A stretch of 64,000 nucleotides of DNA from Myxococcales bacterium (GTDB lineage Bacteria; Myxococcota_A; Bradymonadia; UBA7976; UBA1532), in contig PCCS01000055.1 in assembly GCA_002731825.1 (NCBI GenBank), positions 23,658 to 87,657 on the forward strand. The letters run 5' to 3'. The position numbers and the translations under genes were made by a program. A model generated the notes under the pieces. It did no database searches, had not been told where the DNA came from, and worked only from the letters and a program-made list of their open reading frames with translations. Each line of letters opens with the position of its first letter. Positions within the stretch are counted from its first letter, which is position 1. Positions 34,822-45,274 of the stretch are shown piece after piece.

Positions 34822-36729
34822 CTACTCGAGTAAAGTCATAAAGTCCGCTTCGCTCAAAACGCGAACGCCCAGCTTTTGGGCTTTCGCCAATTTACTACCG
34901 GCTCGTCCCGCATCCCCAACGACGAGATAGGTCAGACTTTTGCTGACCCCACTGGCTGCTTTGCCACCTAATTCAGCGAGGCGAGATTGAGCCTCTGAAC
35001 GAGTCATTTGGGTGAGAGTCCCCGTGAATAGGAATGACTGTCCTATCAATGGCCCGTCGGGCGGGTCGGCGTTCTCAACAGCTTGGATATCAATAAATGT
35101 AATCAATTGATCGATGAGTTGCCTCTGCTCAGCCAGCCCTTTAGGAATGCGCTCGGCAAGCAATTGGCCGAATCCGGGGATGACTTCCAAGTCTTCAGCC
35201 GAGATCGCTCGAATCCTATCGAGGCTGTTAAATTGAGTCGCCAATGTCTCCGATGCCGTTTTACCTAAGTCAGCGATACCCAGAGATTGCAGAAACACCG
35301 CCAAGGGCATGGCTTTTGACGCCTCGACTTGACCCAGTAATTTATCAGCCAGAGTCTCGCCCATTCGATCAAAATTGAGCAGGTCAGCTCGCTGCAGTTT
35401 ATAAAAATCGATTGGGCTCATGAGAACGCCTGCGGCGACGAAGGTCTCCAGCCAGACCTGGCCGAACCCCTCGATGCCTGTGACCTTGGCAAAGTGAGAC
35501 AAAACGCCGACCACTTGGGCAGGACATGCCGACCGGTTTCGACATTCGATGAACTCACCATCGACCACTGGAATGGAGCCACATGATGGGCATGTAGCTG
35601 GAGGAAAGAGCATCTGGTCGCCGGGCTCTACCACATGCTCAAGGTGGGGTATGACCCCTCCGCGACGCATGGCGATAACCGTGGCATTCAAACTGAGTTT
35701 CTTACTCTGCACCAGGCCCCAATTATGCAGGCTAATGCGGGTGACTGTCGCGCCACTTAGGGAGACTGGGTCGACCAGTCCGACCGGAGTCAGCGCACCG
35801 GTTCTGCTCACGCTCCATTCCACATCGCGAAGAACGGTCTGTGCGCTCTCTCCTTGCAGTTTATAGGCGATAGCATACCGAGGATGGTGCGCCGTGGCCC
35901 CTAAGCGTTTTTGTTCGTCGAGACGGTTGGCCTTAAACACAACACCATCGATCTCAAAATCTAAGTCATCTCTTCGCTCGACATATTCATCATATCCAGC
36001 TTGAACCTGTTCACGGGCCACCAAACGATGCTCAACCGGGTTAAACCCCCACCGGGCGCCTAGAGTGAATTTGTCAATTTCCGTATCCACGACATTGCCG
36101 ATGACATCGTACAAAAAGAAGCGCAGACCAACGCGTGCTGACTTATCTGGATCTTTTTGTTTCAAAGCGCCGGCCGCCGTATTTCTTGGATTGGCGAAGT
36201 CCCCCTTCATGGATTCAAAGGTGGAGAGCGGAAGGTAGACTTCACCACGGACCTCCACCTCAACATCTGTGTCAATTCGAGTGGGTACATCGCTGATTCT
36301 GGAGACATTAGCGGTAATATTTTCACCAACTGAGCCGCTACCGCGAGTCGCCGCAACAACGAGGCGTCCTGACGCATCATAACGAATGCTGCACGCAACG
36401 CCGTCTACTTTGGGCGTCATGACCAAGTCGCCATTGAACTTCGTCGCCCAGTGTAAAAGGGTCTTTTCATCGTAGGCTTTGTCGAGACTCAACATCGCGT
36501 GCGCATGGTGGACCGGCTCACCGGCGGCAGCCCCTGACGGCCCCATCTCATTGAGAACCTCAGAGTCTGGCCTTAAACGCTTGAGTTTTTCGACGATTCG
36601 GTCGTAATCGTAATCACTGATGACAGGGGCATTAGCGTCCCAATACTGCCGGTTATGGTACCGCACAGACTGCTCTAATTGAGCAACGTCCCATGTGGCC
36701 CAGTCCGCCGGCAAAGACTCAAAGCTCAT
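34822..36729 (-). CDS. ligA: NAD-dependent DNA ligase LigA
   Basis: Seals nicks in DNA during replication and repair using NAD. The Ia domain (YHNRQYW) is at the N-terminus; the adenylation Lys is K107 in PKVDG. Further parts are the OB-fold, the four-Cys zinc finger (CPSCGSIPVVDGEFIECRNRSACP), helix-hairpin-helix repeats (about 430-540) and a C-terminal BRCT domain (about 560-635, FLFTGTLTQMTR). It has 635 residues against about 670, a normal variation. It converges on the TPR-YggX gene with a nine-base gap. Confidence 0.95.
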   Translation of the reverse strand: MSFESLPADWATWDVAQLEQSVRYHNRQYWDANAPVISDYDYDRIVEKLKRLRPDSEVLNEMGPSGAAAGEPVHHAHAMLSLDKAYDEKTLLHWATKFNGDLVMTPKVDGVACSIRYDASGRLVVAATRGSGSVGENITANVSRISDVPTRIDTDVEVEVRGEVYLPLSTFESMKGDFANPRNTAAGALKQKDPDKSARVGLRFFLYDVIGNVVDTEIDKFTLGARWGFNPVEHRLVAREQVQAGYDEYVERRDDLDFEIDGVVFKANRLDEQKRLGATAHHPRYAIAYKLQGESAQTVLRDVEWSVSRTGALTPVGLVDPVSLSGATVTRISLHNWGLVQSKKLSLNATVIAMRRGGVIPHLEHVVEPGDQMLFPPATCPSCGSIPVVDGEFIECRNRSACPAQVVGVLSHFAKVTGIEGFGQVWLETFVAAGVLMSPIDFYKLQRADLLNFDRMGETLADKLLGQVEASKAMPLAVFLQSLGIADLGKTASETLATQFNSLDRIRAISAEDLEVIPGFGQLLAERIPKGLAEQRQLIDQLITFIDIQAVENADPPDGPLIGQSFLFTGTLTQMTRSEAQSRLAELGGKAASGVSKSLTYLVVGDAGRAGSKLAKAQKLGVRVLSEADFMTLLE

Positions 36730-36747
36730 TCGGTCAAATCTCCGTAT

Positions 36748-39003
36748 CTAGCTCATCATGTCCAGTGATTGTACAACTGTAATAGCGGCCATGTTCACCA
36801 CCGTTCGGACAGAGCAATCTCGCTCCAGTACATTGACCGGACGACGCATGCCTAGGAGAATCGGACCAACCAAATCGGCGCCACCAAGGTGCCGCATCAG
36901 CTTGTATCCAATGTTCGCGCTATTGAGTTCAGGAAAAATCAGAATATTGGCTTCTGATTTCATCGTAGAAAAATCGAATAGACGCTGTCTTTGCTCAACA
37001 TCGAGTGCGGCGCCAACCTGCATCTCACCATCAACGTCAAGTTCAGGTGCCGCTTGACGAATCAATTCAACTGCACGCGCTACTTTGCTCGCCTCAGGAG
37101 ACCGGTTACTCCCAAAGTTACTGAAGCTCAGCATGGCGATATGAGGCTCTATGTCCAGCTTACGCGCCATCGCGGCTGTCGACTGAGCAATTTCCGCAAG
37201 ATCGTCCGCTGAAGGATTAATGTTAACTGTCGTATCGGCGAAGACTTTGACACCGTCCTCAAGAATCACAAGGTATGCACCCGCAACCCGCTTGATATCT
37301 GGTCTCGTACCGATGACTTCAAGCGCAGGACGTATGGTGTCCGGATAACTACTTGAAATCCCGCTGACAAAACCGTCAGCATCGCCCCTATGTACCATCA
37401 TCGAGGCAAAATAGTTGCCTTGTCTGAGCATGCGGGCCGCCTCCGCCCGTGTCACACCGCGGCGGTTTCGCAAGGCCCAATAGTCCTCGACATAGCTGTC
37501 GAAGAGGGGATGATTTTTATGATCGATCAGCTCGATCCCATCCAATGAAATTTCGCTCTTAGCCGCGATTTCTCTGATCATCTCCGGCGACCCGAGTAGG
37601 ATTGGATTTGCAATCCCCTCCTCACGAGAAATTTGTGCAGCCCGAATGATCTTGGGATGTGTGCCCTCTGGAAAAACCAGCCGTTTCGGGGTCTGGCTGG
37701 CCTTACGAATCACTTGTCGCATCACTTCTCGGTCTCGACCTAACAAGCGTTCCAGCTGATTATGATATTCATCAAAGTTTTTGATTGGCGTCCGCGCAAC
37801 GCCAGACTCCATTGCCGCTCGAGCCACCGCCGGCGCAACCCGCAAGAGCGCTCGATGATCGAATGGTTTCGGAATAATGTAATTGGGTCCATATTTTAGA
37901 GCCTGATCACCGTAGGCCGATTTGACATCGTCAGGTACGTCTTCTTTGGCCAGCGCGGCCAACGCATTGACCGCTGCCAGCTTCATTTCCTCGTTGATGC
38001 TCGTCGCCCGTACGTCGAGGGCACCTCGGAAAATGAAGGGGAAGCCAAGGACATTGTTGACCTGATTTGGGTAATCACTCCGACCCGTAGCCATGATTAA
38101 GTCGTCTCTTGCTGCGATGGCATCGGGGTAATCAATTTCGGGATCCGGATTGGCCATAGCCATGACGATGGGCTGATCAGCCATGCTCTTGAGCATATCG
38201 CTGGTCACAACGCCTTTTACGCTGACGCCGACGAAAACATCAGCACCGACCATGGCCTCTTTTAGAGACCGATGAGGCGTATCGACGGCAAGCCGTTCTT
38301 TGTAGGGGTTCATTCCGTCGGTTCGGCCAGTATAGATGGGGCCCCGACTGTCGCAAAGGATCAGATTTTCAGCTCTTACGCCGAGGGAAATGAAGAGGTT
38401 AGCGCAGGCCATAGCGGCCGCCCCGGCACCGCTGAAGACGCATTTTACGTCGGCGGCCGACCGACCGGTCAGCTCAAGCGCATTCACGAAGGCTGCCGTC
38501 GCAATGATGGCGGTGCCATGTTGGTCATCATGGAACACCGGTATCTTCATCCGCTCGCGCAATGCTTCTTCGATATAAAAACACTCTGGTGCCTTGATAT
38601 CCTCTAGGTTGATTCCACCGAAGGTGGGCTCGAGAGCAGCGACAATATCGATAAGCTTATCAGGGTCTGTCTCAGCAATTTCGATGTCGAAAACATCGAT
38701 GTCCGCAAACCGTTTAAACAGGACGCCTTTGCCTTCCATAACCGGCTTTGAGGCTTCGGGACCGATATTGCCAAGCCCTAGAACAGCCGTGCCATTGGAG
38801 ACCACCGCAACCAGATTACCTCGGGCCGTGTAGTCAAAGACTTTCTGCTCATCTTTGGCGATTTCCAGACAAGGTTCTGCGACCCCTGGCGTATATGCCA
38901 GAGAGAGGTCTCGCTGTGTTTGTAGTGGTTTCGTTGGCCGAATCGCGATCTTTCCGGCCCGGCCATTCGCATGGTAATCCAACGCATCTCGACGTCTTGA
39001 CAT
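36748..39003 (-). CDS. maeB: NADP-type malic enzyme with phosphotransacetylase-like domain (MaeB)
   Basis: A 751-residue fusion. The N-terminal malic enzyme part (about 1-430) decarboxylates malate to pyruvate with reduction of NAD(P): [22 protein letters not shown] with metal ligands, and the cofactor loop [11 protein letters not shown]. The C-terminal half (about 430-751) is homologous to phosphate acetyltransferase ([34 protein letters not shown]) and is thought to regulate the enzyme through acetyl-CoA. The ATG at 39003 is preceded by GGGGA. The enzyme would supply NADPH for the fatty-acid genes nearby. It diverges from the GH13 gene. Confidence 0.93.
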   Translation of the reverse strand: MSRRRDALDYHANGRAGKIAIRPTKPLQTQRDLSLAYTPGVAEPCLEIAKDEQKVFDYTARGNLVAVVSNGTAVLGLGNIGPEASKPVMEGKGVLFKRFADIDVFDIEIAETDPDKLIDIVAALEPTFGGINLEDIKAPECFYIEEALRERMKIPVFHDDQHGTAIIATAAFVNALELTGRSAADVKCVFSGAGAAAMACANLFISLGVRAENLILCDSRGPIYTGRTDGMNPYKERLAVDTPHRSLKEAMVGADVFVGVSVKGVVTSDMLKSMADQPIVMAMANPDPEIDYPDAIAARDDLIMATGRSDYPNQVNNVLGFPFIFRGALDVRATSINEEMKLAAVNALAALAKEDVPDDVKSAYGDQALKYGPNYIIPKPFDHRALLRVAPAVARAAMESGVARTPIKNFDEYHNQLERLLGRDREVMRQVIRKASQTPKRLVFPEGTHPKIIRAAQISREEGIANPILLGSPEMIREIAAKSEISLDGIELIDHKNHPLFDSYVEDYWALRNRRGVTRAEAARMLRQGNYFASMMVHRGDADGFVSGISSSYPDTIRPALEVIGTRPDIKRVAGAYLVILEDGVKVFADTTVNINPSADDLAEIAQSTAAMARKLDIEPHIAMLSFSNFGSNRSPEASKVARAVELIRQAAPELDVDGEMQVGAALDVEQRQRLFDFSTMKSEANILIFPELNSANIGYKLMRHLGGADLVGPILLGMRRPVNVLERDCSVRTVVNMAAITVVQSLDMMS

Positions 39004-39191
39004 AACAGTCCCCTTCGTTTGACCCAACCGGTCTATTCCTGTACCCAGGTTTGGGGTACCACTCTGCTGGATGAATGCCAAGCAAAGAGCGAAGAGACCC
39101 TCGGATAACTTATTTCTTGAGTCCAATGGGCCACTCACGTATAGAGCGGCCGATTCGTCGTGAGTTTATAAAACTGCAATAGGGTGCTGTG

Positions 39192-41705
39192 ATGAAAACC
39201 CCCAACGCTAAGAGTCTGTTAATCATGTGCACGCTGAGTGTTCTTGCCTGTAGTGAGACTCGGCCTCCAAGCCAAGTTCGAGACGCCTACTTAGCGATCG
39301 ATCAATCGCCGTCCGACGCCTTTGAACAGCCGGCCGATTCAAACGGGGCCGTCGATTCTGGCAACGCATTCGATGCACAGCTCGCCGACGCTAATAATCC
39401 GGATATAGAGATGCCGTTGGACGGGCGAACAACAGACCCAGATTCGGGTATGGTGGATGTTGATGCCGAACTCGTTGACGAGGGCTGGCCGGTTCGGTCC
39501 TGCACACAGACCATCGAATATTGGAGTCAGACTCCAAATCAAACCATTTGGATTGCAGGCGATTTCACATGCGATCAAGGAGGGCGTTGTTGGGCAGATG
39601 GTGCGCGGCGCTTGGAGACGACTCCCGAGATGACCAAACCGGGGCAGGCGCCCTGCGGAATGGGTGGCCCGTGTCTGCACACGATCGAGTTCTCACCAGC
39701 AGATGGCCTGATCCCAGGCGATAGCTATTCGTATAAGCTCATTGAGGGCCAGTCTCCACAAACCGGAAACTGGTTCATTGACCCGGCTGCAAGCCGACAT
39801 GCTTTTGATGAAGACTGCTTGAATTCAGCTTTTCTCATGCCGCCATGTGATGCGCGACCATCAGTGCATGTAGACCGCTTCGAGGTCGATTCTGAGGCCA
39901 GACGCTTGACCGTCACACTGCAAGCATTCACAGCCATCGACAGGACGCCTGTGTCCACAATCAACCTCACACTCAATGGTCAACCTGTCGCAGACTCTGT
40001 GTTTAATGAGACCGGTCAACTCGCAGTACAATTTGACGATCTGCCCATTGGCAAACATCGCCTGAGCATCACGATTGAAGATGAGAGTAATCGAGTTTCA
40101 AAGGTCGTCCATCTGCCCTTCTGGATAGAGGCACAGCCATTCAGTTGGCTCAGCAGCCCCGTTTATATGCTTCTCGTAGACCGCTTTGCAAACGGCAATC
40201 TTGACAATGATGCCCCAATCGGAATGGGAGACGTTGGCTATAGCGTCAATTGGCAAGGCGGTGACTTGCAAGGCGCGCAGGCTGCATTGGATGCGGGCTA
40301 TTTTGATGCGCTCGGCATCAAGGTGATTTGGCTGAGCCCTGTCAACCAGCAAGTGGATCAGCCGATGCCAGGTCGGGAGTCGCCCAGATTGATCGCACCG
40401 TACCATGGCTACTGGCCTGTCGAAGCACGTCTTGTCGAGCCACGGTTTGGCGGAAACGAAGCGTTACGAAGCTTCGTCGCCGCAGCCCATAGCCGAGGGA
40501 TACGCGTCTTGGTTGACCTGATCAACAACCAGATTCATGAAGACCACGTCTACATGCAAACCAATCCAGACTGGTTTCGAACAAGTTGTGTCTGCGGAAT
40601 CGATCCTGGCTGCGGCTGGAGCGAGCGGCCGCTGGACTGTCTATTTGCCCCTTATCTACCAGATATTAACTGGCGGAACCCGCAAGCCCGTGAACAGTTC
40701 ATTGACGATGCTTTGTTCTGGGTTGAAGAGTTCAATGTTGATGGATTTCGAGTCGATGCTGTAAAGCATGTTGAAACGATGGCGGTCTACAATTTACGGA
40801 GTGCATTGACTCAGCGCTTCGAGAAAGGTGGACATCGCATCGTCATGCTGGGAGAGACGGCCGTTTCATCGGGCGATCGATACAATGGACTTTGTGGTGT
40901 GCAATTTAACAACGGGTACGAATGGATCGATGCATATACCGGGCCCAATGCACTGGATGGCCAGTTCGACTTCCCGTCACATCATCGCTGGGGCTCATTG
41001 ATCGACGCCAATGGTTCGTTCCGAGACATTGAATCGGCGATGCAAGCAGCCGAACAATCGTATGTTGGCAACCAACTCAATGTTCAGTTTCTAGGCAGCC
41101 ACGACAGCGGTCGAATCATCTCTCGAATCGCCGGCGATGCAGGCGTTTACTGCCGCTATTCTGATGCCTGCGATACCGCCCTACCCAGCGTGACCAATAA
41201 CGCGTTAGATTATCGACGCCTGCGCATCATATGGGGTCTACTCTACGCTGCGCCTGGGCTGCCCATGCTCTATTACGGAGATGAAATTGCCATGCCTGGT
41301 GGCAATGACCCGGACAATCGTCGGTCCCTACCCTGGCAAAACTTAAACGGGGCTGAGTTCGATATGTCTCTGACTGCACAGCAAGTTGACCACTATGACT
41401 TCATGAGACGCCTCGGGCGTGCCCGCTTGGAGAACAATGCGTTCCATGGCCTTGAAAGACTGCCTGTTTTTGTGGGTAATAATGATCTCGCTTTTATTCG
41501 CCGAAATGGTCAAGATTGGAGCCTGGTCGTTGCGCAAAAAGACGTCGGTTCAACAATCGAAATCGCTCGTCCGAACTGGGTTGCTGATGCAATAGACTTG
41601 GTTTCAGTCGTAGGCGATAGCCAAGCGCGACGAACCGAGAACGGCTGGACCATTGAGGCTGGCGAAACCGGAATCTCATACTTCATTCCTGTGCAGGCCC
41701 CTTGA
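39192..41705 (+). CDS. GH13 alpha-amylase family lipoprotein with starch-binding E-set domain
   Basis: An 837-residue protein. The N-terminus is a lipoprotein signal (LLIMCTLSVLAC), then an Asp-rich linker, a CBM48/E-set-like domain (about 105-215) and a second beta domain (about 215-310). The GH13 barrel (about 325-740) keeps the catalytic triad: D522 in GFRVDAVKH, E555 in LGETA and D638 in GSHD. Region I reads D442-LINNQ, so the usual His of DxxxNH is replaced by Gln at 447; this changes a subsite -1 contact and may shift specificity. A C-terminal beta-sandwich follows. The ATG at 39192 has AGGGTG upstream. Probably an extracellular alpha-glucanase. Confidence 0.88.
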   Translation: MKTPNAKSLLIMCTLSVLACSETRPPSQVRDAYLAIDQSPSDAFEQPADSNGAVDSGNAFDAQLADANNPDIEMPLDGRTTDPDSGMVDVDAELVDEGWPVRSCTQTIEYWSQTPNQTIWIAGDFTCDQGGRCWADGARRLETTPEMTKPGQAPCGMGGPCLHTIEFSPADGLIPGDSYSYKLIEGQSPQTGNWFIDPAASRHAFDEDCLNSAFLMPPCDARPSVHVDRFEVDSEARRLTVTLQAFTAIDRTPVSTINLTLNGQPVADSVFNETGQLAVQFDDLPIGKHRLSITIEDESNRVSKVVHLPFWIEAQPFSWLSSPVYMLLVDRFANGNLDNDAPIGMGDVGYSVNWQGGDLQGAQAALDAGYFDALGIKVIWLSPVNQQVDQPMPGRESPRLIAPYHGYWPVEARLVEPRFGGNEALRSFVAAAHSRGIRVLVDLINNQIHEDHVYMQTNPDWFRTSCVCGIDPGCGWSERPLDCLFAPYLPDINWRNPQAREQFIDDALFWVEEFNVDGFRVDAVKHVETMAVYNLRSALTQRFEKGGHRIVMLGETAVSSGDRYNGLCGVQFNNGYEWIDAYTGPNALDGQFDFPSHHRWGSLIDANGSFRDIESAMQAAEQSYVGNQLNVQFLGSHDSGRIISRIAGDAGVYCRYSDACDTALPSVTNNALDYRRLRIIWGLLYAAPGLPMLYYGDEIAMPGGNDPDNRRSLPWQNLNGAEFDMSLTAQQVDHYDFMRRLGRARLENNAFHGLERLPVFVGNNDLAFIRRNGQDWSLVVAQKDVGSTIEIARPNWVADAIDLVSVVGDSQARRTENGWTIEAGETGISYFIPVQAP

Positions 41706-41756
41706 TAATCCCGCGGACACGTTAGACCCTAGCAGTGCTATTATGGAGATCACACA

Positions 41757-42536
41757 TTGCTTTCGCTTTCAGGTCGAGTTGGACTAATTTTTGGGGTCGC
41801 GAACCAGCGTTCAATCGCATGGGCTGCGGCTGAAAAAACGGCGGAATACGGTGCATCGGTCGCCGTCACGTACCAAGGCGACCGCCTGGCCCGTACGGTC
41901 GACGCCCTGGCTAAAGAATCAAATCTACCGCTGGCACTCCCCTGTGACGTCACCCGCGACGAAGACATTGATGGGGTTTTCGAATCGGTTAGCGAACGCT
42001 TCGGACGTATTGATTTCATCGTGCACAGTGTAGCGTTTGCGCCCAAGGAAGCGCTCACTGGTCGATTCACCGAAACGAGTCGCACCCAATTCCAAGAAAC
42101 TATGGATATCAGCGCATACAGCCTCGTGAAGATTGCTCAACGCGGTGCTCCGCTGATGAGTTCCGGTGGTGCTATCGTTGCGATGAGTTACATCGGAGCC
42201 GAGCGGGTGATCCCAAATTACAACGTCATGGGTCCAGCCAAAGCTGCATTGGAAGCAAATATACGCTATCTAGCCCACGAACTCGGCCCAGCAAAGATTC
42301 GGGTAAATGCAGTCAGCGCCGGTCCGGTACGTACCTTAGCGGCCGCAGGGATTCCGGGTTTCCGTACGATGCTGTCCAAGACGGCTGAAGTGACACCGCT
42401 GAGACGCAATATAACCACCGATGAAGTCGCTCAAAGCATCGCCTTTCTTGTCTCGGATATGAGTAGCGGTATTACCGGTGAGATCATCCATGTCGATGCA
42501 GGATTCCATATTCAGGGAGCAAGTCTATCCAGCTGA
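41757..42536 (+). CDS. fabI: Enoyl-ACP reductase FabI
   Basis: Completes each round of fatty acid elongation by reducing enoyl-ACP with NADH. The nucleotide motif GVANQRSIAWAAAE is at 13-26, and the FabI catalytic pair Tyr-x6-Lys is Y155 and K162 in YNVMGPAKAALE. It has 259 residues, normal length. The start is a TTG at 41757 with GGAG eight bases upstream; the N-terminal alignment LSLSGRVGLIFG fits FabI. Triclosan-type inhibitors target this family. It follows the GH13 gene by about 50 bases. Confidence 0.94.
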   Translation: MLSLSGRVGLIFGVANQRSIAWAAAEKTAEYGASVAVTYQGDRLARTVDALAKESNLPLALPCDVTRDEDIDGVFESVSERFGRIDFIVHSVAFAPKEALTGRFTETSRTQFQETMDISAYSLVKIAQRGAPLMSSGGAIVAMSYIGAERVIPNYNVMGPAKAALEANIRYLAHELGPAKIRVNAVSAGPVRTLAAAGIPGFRTMLSKTAEVTPLRRNITTDEVAQSIAFLVSDMSSGITGEIIHVDAGFHIQGASLSS

Positions 42537-42626
42537 TGAAATAGGACCATAAGTTGGCCGGCACATAACTTGCTTTGCTGGAGACGCTGAACGCTGAGTG
42601 TTAGGGAACTAACGGACTGGGGAGAT

Positions 42627-43985
42627 ATGACGAAGCCAACTGCCATCTTGATATTGTTATGGACGCTCGCATGCACCGACGTACAGGGTGGTCTCGAAAT
42701 CGGGCAGGTCAAGCAGTCCATTCGAAACGGCACACGGGCGCCAGAGGCAGTGGAACTAACCGATGGACAAATTCTTGCTCTCGGCTGGCTACACCCTGCG
42801 GGCGCTGCGTCAAGAAATTTTTGCACGGCCACTTTAGTCAGTCCTCGTATCGTTGCCACAGCCAAGCACTGTGTCGACGAACGTGACATGTCAGACATCG
42901 GATTTGGAATGGGGTTGCAACCCACAAATCCTCGAGCGAGCATACGCGCCGAGTTCATTTACAGCCACCCACAACTGGATGCAGCCATCTTGATTTTGTC
43001 GGAGGATGCGACAGCACGCCTTCCCGAAGTCGAGCCGATTCCCTTCAACCGAATTGAGCTCGAAAACGATTTAGTTGATTCCCCAGTTCAAGCAGGCGGA
43101 TATGGCGAGACCTATGACCGTTCGAGATTTGGCCGTTACTTTGCCACCGTCTACGTCAGCGGGGTGAGTCGAACCGAGGTAATTGTTGATGGGCGCGGTG
43201 AACAAGGGATCTGTTTTGGGGACTCTGGTGGACCTATCATCGCCAATATCGGTGAGTCTGGCCCGACAGTTTTAGGTGTCGAATCATGGGGAGACCCAAG
43301 CTGTCTCGGCGTCGACCACTTGGTCCGACTCGATGCCATCGCCGACTGGATTGATTCGGTGTCTGAAGATGCTATGCGGCCGCCGGACCCAGAATGCACT
43401 GTTCTCCCCAACCAGGGCCTCTGTGATGGCGATGTTCTCCAACGATGTGACTCCGGTCGCTACATCGAAATCGATTGCGATGCACAAGGTCTCGAATGTC
43501 GACCTGCGGATGGATCGAGTCGGGTCGGCTGCTTCGAAATTGATGTCTGTGCAAACGTCGGCAGTGTTGGGATTTGCGAGGATAACAAAGTCATACGGTG
43601 TCGCTTCGGAGATATCCTGACCGACGACTGCACAGACCGAGACCAGGTTTGTAGACAAGATCGGGGCGGTGCATTTTGTACAGCGGCCGAACCTGATGCA
43701 TCGGTCTCAGACACAGATGAATCAGATGCCATAGAGACGGCGCCTGACCCCGATGGGGGTCTCGATGATGGCGGCCATTCGAATCCAGATGAATCCGACC
43801 TTTACATGGAGCAAGACGTGTCCGACTCCACCGGTGAAAAAGCAGTTTCCGGCGGCTGTATGAGTGTCCCGGGGGGAACCACTCCATCTCATGTGGCGGT
43901 GTTTATTGGACTCGTATTTGCAACAGCCCTACGAAAAACAAGTCGAAAAAAAAACACCACAATGGGACCATTGAAAACCAATTGA
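42627..43985 (+). CDS. Secreted trypsin-like serine protease with MYXO-CTERM-like tail
   Basis: A 452-residue protein with a signal peptide or lipoprotein signal (LILLWTLACTD). A chymotrypsin-fold protease domain spans about 32-250 with an intact triad: H81 (ATAKHC), D118 (QLDAAIL) and S200 (GDSGGPI). Cys-rich modules follow (about 252-355), then an Asp/Ser-rich linker and a C-terminal tail: GGCMS, a hydrophobic helix (HVAVFIGLVFATAL) and a basic end. The tail resembles MYXO-CTERM but has a single Cys rather than CxC. It is probably a surface-held protease. GGGGAG lies just upstream of the ATG. Confidence 0.85.
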   Translation: MTKPTAILILLWTLACTDVQGGLEIGQVKQSIRNGTRAPEAVELTDGQILALGWLHPAGAASRNFCTATLVSPRIVATAKHCVDERDMSDIGFGMGLQPTNPRASIRAEFIYSHPQLDAAILILSEDATARLPEVEPIPFNRIELENDLVDSPVQAGGYGETYDRSRFGRYFATVYVSGVSRTEVIVDGRGEQGICFGDSGGPIIANIGESGPTVLGVESWGDPSCLGVDHLVRLDAIADWIDSVSEDAMRPPDPECTVLPNQGLCDGDVLQRCDSGRYIEIDCDAQGLECRPADGSSRVGCFEIDVCANVGSVGICEDNKVIRCRFGDILTDDCTDRDQVCRQDRGGAFCTAAEPDASVSDTDESDAIETAPDPDGGLDDGGHSNPDESDLYMEQDVSDSTGEKAVSGGCMSVPGGTTPSHVAVFIGLVFATALRKTSRKKNTTMGPLKTN

Positions 43986-44003
43986 TAAGCGCATGGTTTA
44001 AAC

Positions 44004-44456
44004 ATGACCGAACCAGATATATCCACGGATCTGAATGACTACGGTTTCTCTACGGAAATCCGCGTTAGACTGAGTGAAACCGATGCCGTCGGCATCGTTT
44101 TCTTTGGGAGTTTCGCAAGCTATTTTGATGTAGGCCGAATGGACTATCTCGCTCATTTAAATCTCGACCGCTTTGACGGTCAAATCAGAGATTTAATCCC
44201 AGGCGCTGTCGTTCATCAGCAGGTTCGATTTAAGGCGCCATCTCATTACAATGATATCCTTGTCATGCATGTTCGTATCTCGAACATTGGTAAGACCAGT
44301 TACACCTTTAATTTCTTGGTCAATAACAAACGAGACCGTCGCTTGGTTGCAACTGGGACAATGACCATGGTCTGGCTAAATGACACGTTTGATCCAGTTC
44401 GCGTTCCCGATGAGTTCAGGGCGGTCGTCAGCACATTCGAAGCCTTTGACGACTAG
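44004..44456 (+). CDS. 4HBT/YbgC-family acyl-CoA thioesterase
   Basis: A 150-residue hot-dog fold protein. The motif RLSETDAVGIVFFGSF carries the active-site Asp of the 4-hydroxybenzoyl-CoA thioesterase group, and the DVGRMDYL helix follows. Such enzymes hydrolyse acyl-CoA or acyl-ACP in the cytoplasm; YbgC itself belongs to the Tol-Pal locus. The gene is 18 bases behind the protease gene and may be co-transcribed. Substrate not determinable from sequence. Confidence 0.85.
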   Translation: MTEPDISTDLNDYGFSTEIRVRLSETDAVGIVFFGSFASYFDVGRMDYLAHLNLDRFDGQIRDLIPGAVVHQQVRFKAPSHYNDILVMHVRISNIGKTSYTFNFLVNNKRDRRLVATGTMTMVWLNDTFDPVRVPDEFRAVVSTFEAFDD

Positions 44457-44458
44457 GC

Positions 44459-45163
44459 TCAATCGGCCGACCCAAGACGGAAGTCCGTCGACCCTGATGC
44501 TGCCAACCCGAGTACTCTGCATCCGCGCAGGGCTTCAGCATCGTTCCGGCAGATAAATGCTTCATATCGATCTTGGTCGCCCATGGCTTCAGCGATTTCA
44601 AAAATCGAAATAATATCGCCGTCTCTGAGCGGTCTGTCTAGCCCGAGTCCAACGCGAATAAATCCGCCCTGAGTGCCCAGAGAAACAGCACGCCCATCGG
44701 GCGGGCCCAAACCAGCTCCGCTATTGAGTTGTATGTTCGCCATGAAGGGGTCGTTGACCCGATCGTCGATAATGACGTCACCCGTCCCGATGAGTACGCC
44801 TGTCTCGTCGGCGATGCTAAGTCCATCGATATCAGCACCAGGCAGAGCCGGCGTCTGCCTGGCCGCAGCATCCTCGGTGCGGTCGACGATGAGAATCTGA
44901 ACAAACTCATCCCACGGATTAACAGTCTCGGCATCCAATGTGGCCTGCGTCGTGGTGGCATCCATAACGACATCAAGGCCGCCGCCATCTTTCGCCGCTG
45001 CATCCAAACTCTCAGCCGCTGCTCCGGCCCCAAAATCATCGGCGGGTTGCGCGGGTACGCAGCGTTTTTCGCGCGGCACGAATTGCTTTCCGCATTCCTC
45101 TGATTCGAGGATACATCCCCATAGGATAAGCGCGGCCATGGCGTATAAACATCTCACACGCAT
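44459..45163 (-). CDS. Hypothetical lipoprotein
   Basis: A 234-residue protein from the ATG at 45163, which opens with a lipoprotein signal (CLYAMAALILWGC). A short Cys-rich stretch (EECGKQFVPREKRCVP) and an Ala/Asp linker precede a domain of about 150 residues with beta character (about 85-234). I do not recognise the family; it may be a small substrate-binding or surface domain. A longer start at 45211 has an N-terminus that fits a signal less well. It converges on the thioesterase gene with a two-base gap. Confidence 0.7.
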   Translation of the reverse strand: MRVRCLYAMAALILWGCILESEECGKQFVPREKRCVPAQPADDFGAGAAAESLDAAAKDGGGLDVVMDATTTQATLDAETVNPWDEFVQILIVDRTEDAAARQTPALPGADIDGLSIADETGVLIGTGDVIIDDRVNDPFMANIQLNSGAGLGPPDGRAVSLGTQGGFIRVGLGLDRPLRDGDIISIFEIAEAMGDQDRYEAFICRNDAEALRGCRVLGLAASGSTDFRLGSAD

Positions 45164-45274
45164 CAGGTTGGCCCGTGTTCTGCTTTCAGTCAAGTTGGCC
45201 GACTCAATCATCTAAAGATCGGTCCTGCTAAAGGGCCTCTCATTGGATCGGAACTCATATCTTTCGGTATGATT

